From Vibrio ulleungensis (lineage in GTDB: Bacteria > Pseudomonadota > Gammaproteobacteria > Enterobacterales > Vibrionaceae), in contig NZ_JAFEUM010000007.1 of the NCBI RefSeq assembly GCF_016900875.1, forward strand, positions 186,001-250,000: DNA of 64,000 bases, in the 5' to 3' direction. The position numbers and the translations under genes are program-made. Below are positions 26,153 to 36,216 of the stretch, in pieces. Each line of letters begins with the position of its first letter. Position 1 is the first letter of the stretch. Below the pieces are notes generated by a model, which was not told the DNA's origin, searched no databases, and saw nothing but the letters and a program-made list of their open reading frames with translations.

Positions 26153-26542
26153 ATGACAAAAGTACTTCACACCGACACGGCTCCAGCGGCAATTGGCCCT
26201 TATGTACAAGGCGTAGACCTAGGCAATATGGTTTTGACGTCAGGACAAATTCCTGTAAACCCTGAAACAGGCGAAGTGCCAGAAAACATTGCTGAGCAGG
26301 CCAGACAATCACTGGATAATGTGAAAGCTGTGGTCGAGTCTTCTGGCCTTACCGTCGGTGATATCGTCAAGATGACCGTTTTCGTTAAAGATCTTAATGA
26401 TTTCGGCACCGTAAACGAAGCTTATGGCAAGTTCTTCGACGAGCATAATGTCGCAAACTACCCTGCTCGCTCTTGCGTTGAAGTTGCGCGATTACCTAAA
26501 GATGTAGGTATCGAAATCGAAGCGATTGCTGTTCGTAAGTAG
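26153..26542 (+). CDS. ridA: 2-iminobutanoate/2-iminopropanoate deaminase RidA
   Basis: Trimeric cytosolic enzyme that hydrolyses reactive enamine/imine intermediates released by PLP enzymes. 129 residues from ATG 26153 (MTKVLHTDTAPAAIGPYVQG), chosen over ATG 26135 because the family start and a TAGG site fit. Conserved segments are TSGQIPVNPETGE, the NVKAVVESSGLTVGDIVK helix, and the active-site PARSCVEVARLPKDVGIEIEAIA with Arg at about 104. It sits immediately after pyrBI, a common gene order in enteric bacteria and vibrios. Confidence 0.95.
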   Translation: MTKVLHTDTAPAAIGPYVQGVDLGNMVLTSGQIPVNPETGEVPENIAEQARQSLDNVKAVVESSGLTVGDIVKMTVFVKDLNDFGTVNEAYGKFFDEHNVANYPARSCVEVARLPKDVGIEIEAIAVRK

Positions 26543-26563
26543 TCTGCACTACAAAGCAAATCC

Positions 26564-26598
26564 AAGAGCAACAAACGGCCGTTTGTTGCTCTTTTTTT
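26564..26598 (+). terminator. Terminator of pyrBI-ridA
   Basis: Perfect inverted repeat with arm AAGAGCAACAAACGG, followed by T7. Confidence 0.9.
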
Positions 26599-26730
26599 AT
26601 TCCCAACTATTTGTGGTTTCTATCCATACCCAATTTCAATCATATTATTGAAATTGGGACAATCAAAGATCACTGTGACGTTAACAAGTTATGTATAATC
26701 CAGTAGGGAACATACGCAACAGGATGTTGA

Positions 26731-27534
26731 ATGAGATCTCTTATAGCAGCTACGGGGCTTCTTTGTTTGTCGCTCCCTGCGATGGCTGAAGTTGAAACAG
26801 AGAAGTTCAAACTTGATTTAGGTGGCTATTTAGTCGCTCACCACTCCACACAATTGTTTTTTACCAGCCAATATCTAGCAGGAGTAAACTTAGATCTGCA
26901 AGATGATTTTGGCATGGAAACACAAACCAGAAGCATACGCTTAGACGGTCATTATCGCTTTAATCCAAAACATAAAATGGAGTTTTCTTACTACCGCTTG
27001 CACACGGGTTCCTCGAAAGTGACCGATAGAGATATTGATTTCTTAGATGTGACCTTCTCGGCTGGTGCTAGAATCGATTCCTATTTAAAAATGGACATCT
27101 ACAAGCTCAATTACGCGTACTCTTTTTACCATACTGATAAAGTTGAACTGTCGACAGGTATTGGCCTGCACATGATAAAAACTGCAAGCGGTGTCAGTGG
27201 CGATTTTACCGCAGACGGTGAATATGTAGTCGGTGGTACTGAGTCTATTAACTTCCTAGCTCCCCTGCCAGTGCTTGGCTTTAAAATGATCTATAGCGCG
27301 ACGGATAAGATCAATGTCATCGGTGCGTTGGATTATTTTGGACTCGATATCAAAGACTTCTCTGGTTACTTCACCGATTTACGCATTGCGTCTGAATATG
27401 CAGTGCTCGATAATTTTAGCGTTGGTGCTGGGTTGAATTTTACAGTGCTTGACTTAGCCGTCAAAAAAGAAGGCAAGTTAAAAGTATCGCAAGGTGTTTC
27501 CGGTGCAATGGTCTATTTGAGTTATCGCTACTGA
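26731..27534 (+). CDS. Outer-membrane beta-barrel protein, unrecognised family
   Basis: A 267-residue exported protein. Signal peptide at residues 1-19 (MRSLIAATGLLCLSLPAMA). The mature protein alternates amphipathic strands rich in aromatic and Gly/Asp residues (SIRLDGHYRFNP, KMEFSYYRLHTG, YKLNYAYSFYHT, VELSTGIGLHMIK) and ends YLSYRY with the terminal aromatic residue typical of BAM substrates. A barrel of about 10-12 strands is plausible. I do not recognise the specific function. It is a single gene, convergent with plsC. Confidence 0.7.
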   Translation: MRSLIAATGLLCLSLPAMAEVETEKFKLDLGGYLVAHHSTQLFFTSQYLAGVNLDLQDDFGMETQTRSIRLDGHYRFNPKHKMEFSYYRLHTGSSKVTDRDIDFLDVTFSAGARIDSYLKMDIYKLNYAYSFYHTDKVELSTGIGLHMIKTASGVSGDFTADGEYVVGGTESINFLAPLPVLGFKMIYSATDKINVIGALDYFGLDIKDFSGYFTDLRIASEYAVLDNFSVGAGLNFTVLDLAVKKEGKLKVSQGVSGAMVYLSYRY

Positions 27535-27551
27535 CTATTAACCGAGAGACA

Positions 27552-27580
27552 AAAAAGGCAGAGTCACTACTCTGCCTTCT
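27552..27580. terminator. Bidirectional terminator, barrel gene / plsC
   Basis: Stem AAGGCAGAGT/ACTCTGCCTT with A-run before and T-rich tail after, between convergent genes. Confidence 0.8.
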
Positions 27581-27601
27581 TCAAACTTAACCAATCGGCT
27601 T

Positions 27602-28345
27602 TTAGTTGATAACGCCGTCTGCTTGGTTGCGTTGCTCGACTTCTATATCTAACTCCGCCAGTTTCTGTTCCATTTTCTCGCGGCAAACGTTGGCTAGACC
27701 ACGGACATCAGATTTGTCGTAATCTGCGACGTTAACAGGGTCAAGCATTTCAACGATGACATGGCCGTTATTCCAGCGATTCATTTTAATTTTTTGGTGC
27801 GTGGTGCTGCAAACAATGGGAACAATATTCACACCAGAGCCAATAGCGGCGTGAAAAGCTCCCGTTTTAAAGGGCAACATGCCACGTCCTCGTGAGCGAG
27901 TGCCTTCCGGGAACATCCACACTGATAAACCTGACTCTTTAATTTTCTGCACAACCTGATCGATGGTGCCCTTAGCGCGTGAGCTGTTTGCACGGTCAAT
28001 CAATATGTTCCCGGTCAACCAATAAAGTTGCCCAAACAGAGGCAGCCAAACCAAACTCTTTTTGCCTACGGTTACAACATGAGGGGTAACCGCCGATGAA
28101 ATGGTGAACATATCCCAGGAATTCTGATGATTGGCAATATACACGTGTTGACCACGCTCATACGCGTCTTTAGGCAAACGAAGTTCTAGCGTAATACCAA
28201 AGACTCTATGCATAGCGCCAAACATACGGCCAAAATTAAATACGTGTTTTGAATCTCGTGGGCTAAGTAGACAATAGCCGCAACCAAAAACAAACATCAA
28301 TACAGCAAATATCGCCACTGCAATGACTCGAAGTAGTGCAATCAT
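27602..28345 (-). CDS. plsC: 1-acyl-sn-glycerol-3-phosphate acyltransferase PlsC
   Basis: Inner-membrane enzyme that acylates lysophosphatidic acid to phosphatidic acid in phospholipid synthesis. 247 residues from ATG 28345 (GGGGAAC upstream; a GTG at 28363 is in frame but poorer). N-terminal hydrophobic helix (about 1-22), catalytic NHQNSWD (HX4D), VGKKSLVWLPLFGQLYWLTG, and the substrate-binding FPEGTRSRGRGMLPFKTGAFH are nearly identical to E. coli PlsC (245 residues). Confidence 0.96.
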   Translation of the reverse strand: MIALLRVIAVAIFAVLMFVFGCGYCLLSPRDSKHVFNFGRMFGAMHRVFGITLELRLPKDAYERGQHVYIANHQNSWDMFTISSAVTPHVVTVGKKSLVWLPLFGQLYWLTGNILIDRANSSRAKGTIDQVVQKIKESGLSVWMFPEGTRSRGRGMLPFKTGAFHAAIGSGVNIVPIVCSTTHQKIKMNRWNNGHVIVEMLDPVNVADYDKSDVRGLANVCREKMEQKLAELDIEVEQRNQADGVIN

Positions 28346-28446
28346 TTTGTTCCCCAGTGTCACAATGACAAGGTCTAATCATCTGTCGACAAGACTAATG
28401 TGAAGTCAAACAGAGTACAAGTGTAAGCCTAAAGTTTATCAAATAA

Positions 28447-28478
28447 AAAGCCGAAACCCTACGGTTTCGGCCTTTCTG
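28447..28478 (-). terminator. Terminator of ibaG-murA
   Basis: On the minus strand GGCCGAAACC pairs with GGTTTCGGCT, followed by T5, 15 bases after the murA stop. Confidence 0.85.
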
Positions 28479-28492
28479 ATGGTGCGAGCGAT

Positions 28493-29767
<1,275 letters not shown>

Positions 29768-30022
29768 TTATAGTGACATTAGCTTTTTATCACGCGCCCA
29801 CTCTTCAGGGGTCAGCGCTTTAATGGAGAGCGCATGAATATCGTTGCGCTGAATGTAGTCCATTAAAGGAGCGTAAATAAATTGTTGTTTCTTAACGCGG
29901 CTCATGCCGTCAAAGCAAGGATCAATGGCGATCACTTCAAAGTGGCTACCTTCGCCTTTCACATGTAGCTCTTGAATTTCTAAAGCGCTCTCTAGCAGCG
30001 ACTTGACGTCTGAACTTTCCAC
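29768..30022 (-). CDS. ibaG: BolA-family iron-sulfur protein IbaG
   Basis: An 84-residue BolA-like cytosolic protein; in E. coli IbaG (YrbA) forms Fe-S-bridged heterodimers with monothiol glutaredoxin and is linked to acid response. Features are [25 protein letters not shown] (the BolA beta-hairpin and loop with a conserved Cys) and the helix region [14 protein letters not shown]. It lies between the mla genes and murA as in E. coli, but here a terminator separates it from mlaC, so it probably has its own promoter within 30023-30140. Confidence 0.92.
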   Translation of the reverse strand: MESSDVKSLLESALEIQELHVKGEGSHFEVIAIDPCFDGMSRVKKQQFIYAPLMDYIQRNDIHALSIKALTPEEWARDKKLMSL

Positions 30023-30141
30023 AATGATTCCTTCTTGTTCAATTTAGGATTTTCGATTTCACTTTAAAGCCAGACCACAAAAGGTTAAAGCTGACAGGCA
30101 CGAAAACGCGACATTATAAGCCGAATTTACAATTTTGCATG

Positions 30142-30182
30142 AAAAAAAAGCGTCAAGATTTGGTTTGGAAAGACCAACGCTG
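30142..30182 (-). terminator. Terminator of mlaFEDC
   Basis: On the minus strand AGCGT/ACGCT and TGGT/ACCA form a bulged stem, followed by T8, about 25 bases after the mlaC stop. It occupies the place where mlaB lies in E. coli. Confidence 0.65.
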
Positions 30183-30204
30183 ATTTTTCATACAACCCAT
30201 TTGG

Positions 30205-30852
30205 TTAATTGGAGGTTTTTTGAGTAATTGTTATCTTGGATTGTTCTAACAACTCTTCGGTAACGCTGGCTAAACCTTGAGTACGTATTTTACCGCTCCA
30301 CTCAGATTGTTTGCTCGACAGCATACTGATGCCTTCTGCAATGATATCGAAGGCCAGCCACTCAGTACCTTGCTTGTTGCTGCGCCACTTAAAGGCCAAC
30401 TTTATATTTGGCTTGTTTGGCTCGACGATCTCGACAGGAACAGTCACAATTCGGCTCCCTTCAGGTACTGGCTGAATCGGTGCATAAAGCAACTCCTGAT
30501 CGTCATATTGTACAAATACTTGAGCGTAGGCCGTGACCATGTAAGCGCGAAAGGCCTCTAAAAAGGCTTCTACCTCTGTTTTGTCTTGCAGCTTTAACTG
30601 AGAACCTAGTAACTTCAACCCGGCATATTGATAGTGAATGTAGGGCATCACCTCTTGCTCCACTATCTCTTTCAAGTAATCCGGGTTCTCGTTTATTTGC
30701 GCACTTTCTTGGGTGATGCGGTTAAAGGTTTTTTGAGAAACCGTCTCCATCAACTGGTATGGATTACTGGTGTCTTCAGCGAACGAAGTGATGCTGAAAC
30801 TGGTAATGAGAATGATAAAAATGGCTCGGGTCCATAATTGACTAATATTCAT
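30205..30852 (-). CDS. mlaC: Periplasmic phospholipid carrier MlaC
   Basis: Soluble periplasmic protein that shuttles phospholipid between the outer-membrane MlaA-OmpC complex and MlaFEDB, maintaining outer-leaflet asymmetry. 215 residues from ATG 30852 (GGAGAGTGAG upstream; an earlier in-frame start overlaps mlaD). Signal peptide at about 1-25 (FIILITSFSITSFAED). The MlaC pattern follows: NPYQLM, QKTFNRI, NPDYLKEIVEQEVMPYIHYQYAGLKLLG, FLEAFRAYMVTAYA, and WLAFDIIAEGISML. Last gene of the mla operon. Confidence 0.95.
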   Translation of the reverse strand: MNISQLWTRAIFIILITSFSITSFAEDTSNPYQLMETVSQKTFNRITQESAQINENPDYLKEIVEQEVMPYIHYQYAGLKLLGSQLKLQDKTEVEAFLEAFRAYMVTAYAQVFVQYDDQELLYAPIQPVPEGSRIVTVPVEIVEPNKPNIKLAFKWRSNKQGTEWLAFDIIAEGISMLSSKQSEWSGKIRTQGLASVTEELLEQSKITITQKTSN

Positions 30853-30853
30853 C

Positions 30854-31324
30854 TCACTCTCCTTGCATGCTATATAAAAATTGCCCAATCAAATCTTCTA
30901 AGACTATGGCTGATTTAGTGTCTTCGATGAAATCCCCATCAGACAAATAGTCGCCATCATCAAGATCAAAACCTGGGACAAAACTCACATACTGCTCTCC
31001 AATCAGTCCGGAGGTGAGTATTTCAACCGAGCTGGTGTCTGGAAATTGGTTAAATTGAGAGTCTATGGAAAACGTTACAGTCGGAATAAACAAGCTTGGA
31101 TCCAAGGTGATGTCTTTCACTTCACCGATCACCACCCCACCCACTTTTACTGGAGAACGCACTTTTAGGCTGCCTATATTTTCAAACCGAGCCTTTATCG
31201 TGTAATGCTTATCGCTAGTGAGTGAGGTTACGTTGGCCACTTCAAGGACCATAAACAGCAGCGCCGCCATACTGAGCAACACAAATAGCCCAACCCGCAA
31301 TTCGGTGTGTCGATTTTGCTTCAT
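30854..31324 (-). CDS. mlaD: MCE-domain protein MlaD
   Basis: Inner-membrane-anchored MCE protein whose hexameric ring forms the periplasmic pore of the Mla transporter. 156 residues, shorter at the C-terminus than E. coli (183). TM anchor at about 9-27 (VGLFVLLSMAALLFMVLEV). The MCE domain covers about 38-120 with ARFENIGSLKVRSPVKVGGVVIGEV and the pore-lining SSVEILTSGLIGEQYVSFVPG. ATG after AAGGA. It ends 1 base before mlaC begins. Confidence 0.95.
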   Translation of the reverse strand: MKQNRHTELRVGLFVLLSMAALLFMVLEVANVTSLTSDKHYTIKARFENIGSLKVRSPVKVGGVVIGEVKDITLDPSLFIPTVTFSIDSQFNQFPDTSSVEILTSGLIGEQYVSFVPGFDLDDGDYLSDGDFIEDTKSAIVLEDLIGQFLYSMQGE

Positions 31325-31366
31325 TAATCCTTCCTATCCTTGCCAAAACAGTTGAAGTTTTTGTGG

Positions 31367-32155
31367 TTAAGAACCACCAAACATTAAAGCCGTCAAAATA
31401 AAGTCCAGCCCAAGCACTAATAAGGATGCATGTACTACAGAGCGCGTAGTGGCTAAGCTAATCCCTTCTGAAGTGGGCTTACAATGGTATCCATGAAACA
31501 GAGCAACCCAAAGTACTGCCACAGCAAACACAACGGCCTTAATAAAACTATTCAGTATATCTTCTGACAATACAACCGATGATTGAATTTGAGACCAATA
31601 ACTGCCGTAATCTACACCCTTCCACGACACCCCAACCCACTGACCACCAATTATGCCTACCGCAATAAACAAAAAACTGAGCAAAGGCATAACAATCACG
31701 CCACCCCAGAACCTAGGTGCGATCACTTGACGCAGAGGGTCTACCGCCATCATCTCCATACTAGAGAGTTGTTCGGTGGCTTTCATTAAACCAATTTCCG
31801 CAGTCAATGCAGACCCCGCTCTCCCAGCAAATAAAAGCGCGGTAACCACTGGACCTAGCTCTCTAAGTAACGACAATGACACCAACTGACCCAGGGCGCT
31901 TTCGGCGCCAAAGTCCACTAAAATAACAAAGCCTTGTAAACTCAGCACCATGCCGATAAACAGACCTGATACGCAGATAATCATTAGCGACTGCCAACCG
32001 AGAACCTCTATCTGTTTTAACAAAAGTGGCCACGACTTTTTAAAGTTAGGCTTGCTAAATAGCGCCCCAGCTAACATCCAACTCGCGGCACCAATACTTT
32101 GAACGAGCGCGAACGATGACCGTCCTAGAGATTCTATCTTGTGTTGAAACAACAT
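31367..32155 (-). CDS. mlaE: Phospholipid ABC transporter permease MlaE
   Basis: Transmembrane subunit of the Mla transporter (MlaE/YrbE family). 262 residues with about five membrane segments. Family signature blocks are [62 protein letters not shown] (coupling region) and the C-terminal [18 protein letters not shown]. It overlaps the mlaF stop by one base, indicating tight coupling. Confidence 0.96.
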   Translation of the reverse strand: MLFQHKIESLGRSSFALVQSIGAASWMLAGALFSKPNFKKSWPLLLKQIEVLGWQSLMIICVSGLFIGMVLSLQGFVILVDFGAESALGQLVSLSLLRELGPVVTALLFAGRAGSALTAEIGLMKATEQLSSMEMMAVDPLRQVIAPRFWGGVIVMPLLSFLFIAVGIIGGQWVGVSWKGVDYGSYWSQIQSSVVLSEDILNSFIKAVVFAVAVLWVALFHGYHCKPTSEGISLATTRSVVHASLLVLGLDFILTALMFGGS

Positions 32156-32919
32156 TATTCAACCCTCTCAAGATGTTCAAATTCAAGTGGCTTCAAAAAC
32201 TGCTGTACTTGGACATTTTGACTGGCTCTGAGCTCTTCAGGTGTCCCGTGAGCGATAATGGTTTTATTGTCCAGCATGTAGACATAATCAGCTAACATCA
32301 TCACTTCAGGAACATCGTGCGACACCAATATAGAGGTCACATTAAGTCGCTTATTCAGCGAGTCGATAAGTTTAACCAGAGTGGTTTTCGTCAACGGGTC
32401 TTGACCTACGAAAGGCTCATCATACAACAACACATCCGGTTCTAATGACAGCGCTCTTGCAAGCGCAGCACGACGCGTCATACCACCAGAAAGCTCTGAC
32501 GGCATTAAGTCAAAGCTGTCCGCAAGACTGACTGCGTCTAACTTGTCCATCACCTTAGTACGGATTTCTGCTTCGGATAGATCGGTATGCTCACGCAAAG
32601 GAAAAGCCACATTGTCAAACACCGTCAGATCAGTAAATAGCGCCCCAGATTGAAATAACATTCCCATCTTCTTTCTCGCCTCGAACAACGCGCGCCTAGA
32701 CAATTGATGCAAGTGGTGGCCATTAAAGAGGACTTGCCCATCATCCGGCTCCAATAGGCCACTTAATAGTTTAAGCAGTGTTGTTTTGCCGATTCCAGAG
32801 GGTCCAATAATTGCGGTGATTTTTGCCGATTTCACGTCAAAGCTGACATTTTCAAAAATCTGTTTTCTCCCGCGAGAAAAACTTAACTCTTTGATTTTGT
32901 ATTTTTTTGTTACATCCAT
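32155..32919 (-). CDS. mlaF: Phospholipid ABC transporter ATPase MlaF
   Basis: ATP-binding subunit of the Mla transporter. 254 residues. Walker [10 protein letters not shown] at about 39-47, Q-loop [25 protein letters not shown], signature [15 protein letters not shown], Walker [14 protein letters not shown] and the switch His in VSHDVPEV. Compared with E. coli MlaF (269 residues), the sequence after QQFLK is only about 12 residues, so the C-terminal tail that in E. coli wraps onto MlaB is mostly missing. That agrees with the absence of mlaB from this operon. Confidence 0.95.
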   Translation of the reverse strand: MDVTKKYKIKELSFSRGRKQIFENVSFDVKSAKITAIIGPSGIGKTTLLKLLSGLLEPDDGQVLFNGHHLHQLSRRALFEARKKMGMLFQSGALFTDLTVFDNVAFPLREHTDLSEAEIRTKVMDKLDAVSLADSFDLMPSELSGGMTRRAALARALSLEPDVLLYDEPFVGQDPLTKTTLVKLIDSLNKRLNVTSILVSHDVPEVMMLADYVYMLDNKTIIAHGTPEELRASQNVQVQQFLKPLEFEHLERVE

Positions 32920-33134
32920 GGCACGACCAATTGATTGAGTCTACTTTCCGCTACTGGTTATCCTATTTACCTATAGTTACTACAAATAGGTCAAACTTTA
33001 TTTTCTTCTCATACAAACCATAGAGTATTTCTAGGGTTGTGCGCTCTAAATATTTAAGAATTTCGCTTTCTTTTTCGATGACTTAGAGTCAAAATTAGCC
33101 AACTTAAATTTGACTAATCAGGTGATAACATCCC
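32920..33134. promoter_or_regulatory. Divergent mlaF/yrbG promoter region
   Basis: A 215-base A+T-rich divergent gap that should hold promoters for mlaFEDC (leftward) and the yrbG-kdsD-kdsC-lptCAB-rpoN cluster (rightward). No individual element could be assigned with confidence. Confidence 0.45.
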
Positions 33135-34103
33135 ATGCCCATTGAAGCCGTACTACTTTTAATTGTAGGTCTCGCCCTGCTAGTTTGGAGTGCTGACAAA
33201 CTCGTCTTTGGTGCTGCGGCACTCGCTCGAAACTTCGGTATCGCTCCATTGGTTATTGGTATGACAATATTAGCAATGGGCTCTTCTGCACCTGAAATGA
33301 TGGTCTCAGCCACCGCAGCATTAAGCGGTAAATCAGACACCGCTGTCGGTAACGTTTTAGGCTCCAATATCGCCAATATTGCGCTAATCTTAGGGATAAC
33401 AGCAATCATCAAGCCTTTGTCGATCAGTTCTGGGGTTCTGCGACGTGAACTCCCTCTGATGATGGTGGTCACATTATTAGCAGGTGCGTTGCTTTGGGAT
33501 AGTTACTTAGGGTTTAACGAAGGTATCGTGCTAGTCGTTTTGTTTGTGGCTTTTTTAGCGGTTATGTTAAAAATATCGCGCAGTCAAAAAAACAGTGGCG
33601 ATGCATTGATTGAGGAGCAAGAGTCGGAGATCCCTGAAGGGGTGCCCAATGGGAAAGCCATCTTCTGGGTCATCGTAGGCCTAATATTGCTGCCACTAGC
33701 GGCCGATATACTAGTCAACAATGCTGTTATAATTGCGAAACATTTTGGCATGTCTGATCTTGTGATTGGCTTGACCATTATTGCTGTAGGTACAAGTTTG
33801 CCCGAGCTTGCTGCGTCTCTCGCCGGTGTCATGAAAGGTGAAGATGATATGGCTGTGGGCAATATCATTGGCTCGAACGTATTCAACATTCTTGCCGTAA
33901 TGGGGATCCCTGGCATATTGAACCCAACCGTACTTAACGAAAACGTTATGGGACGAGATTTCTGGGTTATGCTTGCGGTCTCCATACTGCTAGTGGTCAT
34001 GGCGCTAGGAAAATCCCGCAGCATCAATCGCATTGAAGGTAGCGCACTACTCATAATTTTTGTTGTCTACCAAGGCTACCTGCTCATGAACTTAGCTCAC
34101 TAA
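33135..34103 (+). CDS. yrbG: Calcium/sodium antiporter, YrbG-like
   Basis: Inner-membrane cation/Ca2+ exchanger of the NCX superfamily. 322 residues with about ten hydrophobic segments in two inverted halves. The alpha-1 repeat reads GMTILAMGSSAPEMMVS (about 38-54) and the alpha-2 repeat GLTIIAVGTSLPELAAS (about 214-230), each followed by GSNI/VxNI. It matches E. coli YrbG in position and length. It heads the kdsD-kdsC-lptCAB cluster and may supply its promoter. Transport of Ca2+ is family-based. Confidence 0.92.
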   Translation: MPIEAVLLLIVGLALLVWSADKLVFGAAALARNFGIAPLVIGMTILAMGSSAPEMMVSATAALSGKSDTAVGNVLGSNIANIALILGITAIIKPLSISSGVLRRELPLMMVVTLLAGALLWDSYLGFNEGIVLVVLFVAFLAVMLKISRSQKNSGDALIEEQESEIPEGVPNGKAIFWVIVGLILLPLAADILVNNAVIIAKHFGMSDLVIGLTIIAVGTSLPELAASLAGVMKGEDDMAVGNIIGSNVFNILAVMGIPGILNPTVLNENVMGRDFWVMLAVSILLVVMALGKSRSINRIEGSALLIIFVVYQGYLLMNLAH

Positions 34104-34121
34104 CGGATAATTGATTCACAG

Positions 34122-35102
34122 ATGCAACAATACAACCCTGATTTTGACTATAAGTCTGCAGCCGAAGAAGTACTTGCGATTGAGATCGCTGGATTAAAGC
34201 AACTAAGCCAGCACTTCGATACTCATTTTGTCCAAGCTTGCCAAACCATTTTAAACACCACAGGAAAAGTCGTGGTGATGGGTATGGGTAAGTCTGGCCA
34301 TATAGGTAAGAAAATTGCCGCAACGCTTGCCAGTACAGGTACGTCATCCTTTTTTGTTCACCCTGGGGAAGCGGCACACGGCGATCTGGGAATGATCGAC
34401 AGTAATGATGTGGTACTCGCGATTTCTAATTCCGGTGAGTCGGGCGAAATTTTGGGTTTATTCCCTGTACTTAAGCGTCAGCAAGTAACGATCATTAGCA
34501 TGACCGGAAACCCAAGTTCAAACATGGGTAAACTGGCAGATCTGCACTTATGTATAAAGGTGCCTAAAGAAGCTTGCCCAATTGAACTTGCTCCAACCGC
34601 AAGTACAACCGCCACACTAGTAATGGGGGATGCGCTTGCAATGGCTCTAATGCGTGCTCGTGGGTTTAGTGCGGAAGATTTCGCGCTTTCTCACCCAGGT
34701 GGAGCCTTAGGCCGAAAATTGTTGCTCAAAATAAGCGACATCATGCATTCAGGCACTCAACTGCCTAAAGTTACAGCTGATGCTCCACTGACTGAAGCAC
34801 TGTTAGAAATGAGTGAGAAAGGCTTAGGAATGACCGCCATTGTCGACGCAGATAATGCAGTCATTGGCATTTTTACCGATGGCGATTTGCGCCGCTTGCT
34901 GAGTAAGCGTGTCGACATTCACGATACAACCATCGGAGAAGTGATGGGGCCAAACCCTCAAGTCGCTCATTCAAATATGCTTGCGGTTGATGGACTCAAT
35001 CAGATGCAAGAACGCAGCATTAGCGCGTTGCTCATTGTTGACGACGGCCAATTGGTTGGCGCACTGAATATGCACGATATGCTACGTGCTGGGGTAATGT
35101 AA
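34122..35102 (+). CDS. kdsD: D-arabinose 5-phosphate isomerase KdsD
   Basis: Cytosolic isomerase that converts ribulose 5-phosphate to arabinose 5-phosphate, the start of Kdo synthesis for LPS. 326 residues. SIS domain at about 35-175 with GKVVVMGMGKSGHIGKKIAATLASTGT and AISNSGESGEI, then two CBS domains (about 205-260 and 270-325). The conserved LSHPGGALGR links them. Its stop overlaps the kdsC start by one base. Confidence 0.96.
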   Translation: MQQYNPDFDYKSAAEEVLAIEIAGLKQLSQHFDTHFVQACQTILNTTGKVVVMGMGKSGHIGKKIAATLASTGTSSFFVHPGEAAHGDLGMIDSNDVVLAISNSGESGEILGLFPVLKRQQVTIISMTGNPSSNMGKLADLHLCIKVPKEACPIELAPTASTTATLVMGDALAMALMRARGFSAEDFALSHPGGALGRKLLLKISDIMHSGTQLPKVTADAPLTEALLEMSEKGLGMTAIVDADNAVIGIFTDGDLRRLLSKRVDIHDTTIGEVMGPNPQVAHSNMLAVDGLNQMQERSISALLIVDDGQLVGALNMHDMLRAGVM

Positions 35103-35659
35103 TGAGCGAAAAAATTACGACTTTATATGGTGATGTCGACGCCTCCATTGTTGAAATAGCCAAACAGATCAAACTGCTTATCTGTGACGTCGATGGAGTG
35201 TTTTCCGATGGTTTGGTTTATATGGGAAACAACGGTGAAGAGCTTAAGACGTTCCATACCCGCGACGGATATGGCGTTAAATCGCTGATGAATGCCGGAA
35301 TTGAAATTGCCATCATTACAGGTAGGAAGTCGCAAATTGTTACCAACCGAATGAGTGCCCTTGGCATAACGCTTATCTACCAAGGTCAAGATGACAAGGT
35401 AAAGGCGTATCAAGACATTTGCGAAAAACTCAATATCGCACCACAGAATACCGGGTATATTGGTGATGACTTGATCGATTGGCCAGTGATGGAAAAAGTT
35501 GCACTTAAAGTCTGTGTCGCAGATGGCCACCCATTATTACGTCAAAAAGCCAACTACGTGACACAGATTAACGGTGGTCATGGCGCGGTACGCGAAGTGT
35601 GTGATCTTATATTACAGTCCCGTGGCGAACTTGAAGCGCACAAAGGCTTGAGCATATGA
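35102..35659 (+). CDS. kdsC: Kdo-8-phosphate phosphatase KdsC
   Basis: HAD-superfamily cytosolic phosphatase that releases free Kdo. 185 residues, tetrameric family without a cap domain. Motif I is LLICDVDGVFSDG with Asp29/Asp31, motif II ITGRKS near 78 and the C-terminal GYIGDDLIDWPVM with the Mg-binding Asp pair. Overlaps kdsD by one base and lptC by four (ATGA), so the three genes are translationally coupled. Confidence 0.96.
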   Translation: MSEKITTLYGDVDASIVEIAKQIKLLICDVDGVFSDGLVYMGNNGEELKTFHTRDGYGVKSLMNAGIEIAIITGRKSQIVTNRMSALGITLIYQGQDDKVKAYQDICEKLNIAPQNTGYIGDDLIDWPVMEKVALKVCVADGHPLLRQKANYVTQINGGHGAVREVCDLILQSRGELEAHKGLSI

Positions 35660-36216
35660 TCACGCCTCGTTGGGTCCAAGTTGTATTGATCATTGTCATT
35701 GCGTTTAGCAGCTATTATTTAGTCACCGATCAAAACAGCGTCACCGTGCAAGTTACCCCCAACGCAGAACTGCCTCAATTCTCGGGTCACCACGTGACTG
35801 ACACTACCCATAAAGCAGACGGCACTCGAAACTACCGGATCACATCGAGTTATCTGGACCATTACGCCAAAAGTGGTGATACTGTTTTTGAAAGTATTGT
35901 GCTATTGGTTTACCGAGATGGTGAAAACGTCGAATGGAAGGTGGTGTCAGACCGCGCCGTACTCGACAAAAATCAGCACCTAACGTTGCAAGGCAACGTA
36001 AAAGCAGACAACCTATTACCCGGTGCTTCGTTCGACCAAATGACAACTGAGTCCTTGATCATAGAGCTCGACAGCAAAGAGTTCTACACTGATACCCAAG
36101 TTACGCTTGAAGGCGCTACGTTTTATAATGTAGGGCAATCAGCGGAAGGCAGTTTCGACACGAACCAAGCAACACTAAATAACCAAGTCAAAGGTGTATA
36201 TGAAATCACTCCTTAA
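35656..36216 (+). CDS. lptC: LPS transport bridge protein LptC
   Basis: Bitopic inner-membrane protein that receives LPS from LptB2FG and hands it to LptA. 186 residues with an N-terminal TM helix (about 7-23, VQVVLIIVIAFSSYYLV) and a periplasmic beta-jellyroll containing the ITSSYLDHYAKSGDTVFE stretch and repeated VT/LxGxV strands. Starts inside the kdsC stop; lptA starts inside its 3' end. Confidence 0.93.
   Translation: MITPRWVQVVLIIVIAFSSYYLVTDQNSVTVQVTPNAELPQFSGHHVTDTTHKADGTRNYRITSSYLDHYAKSGDTVFESIVLLVYRDGENVEWKVVSDRAVLDKNQHLTLQGNVKADNLLPGASFDQMTTESLIIELDSKEFYTDTQVTLEGATFYNVGQSAEGSFDTNQATLNNQVKGVYEITP

Noticed and set aside
30023..30141. Possible mlaB remnant between mlaC and ibaG
   Set aside because: The interval is about 120 bases beyond the terminator, shorter than mlaB, and no STAS-like frame was readable.
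32920..33134. Hidden small gene between mlaF and yrbG
   Set aside because: The A+T-rich sequence has no open frame longer than a few dozen codons with a ribosome site.
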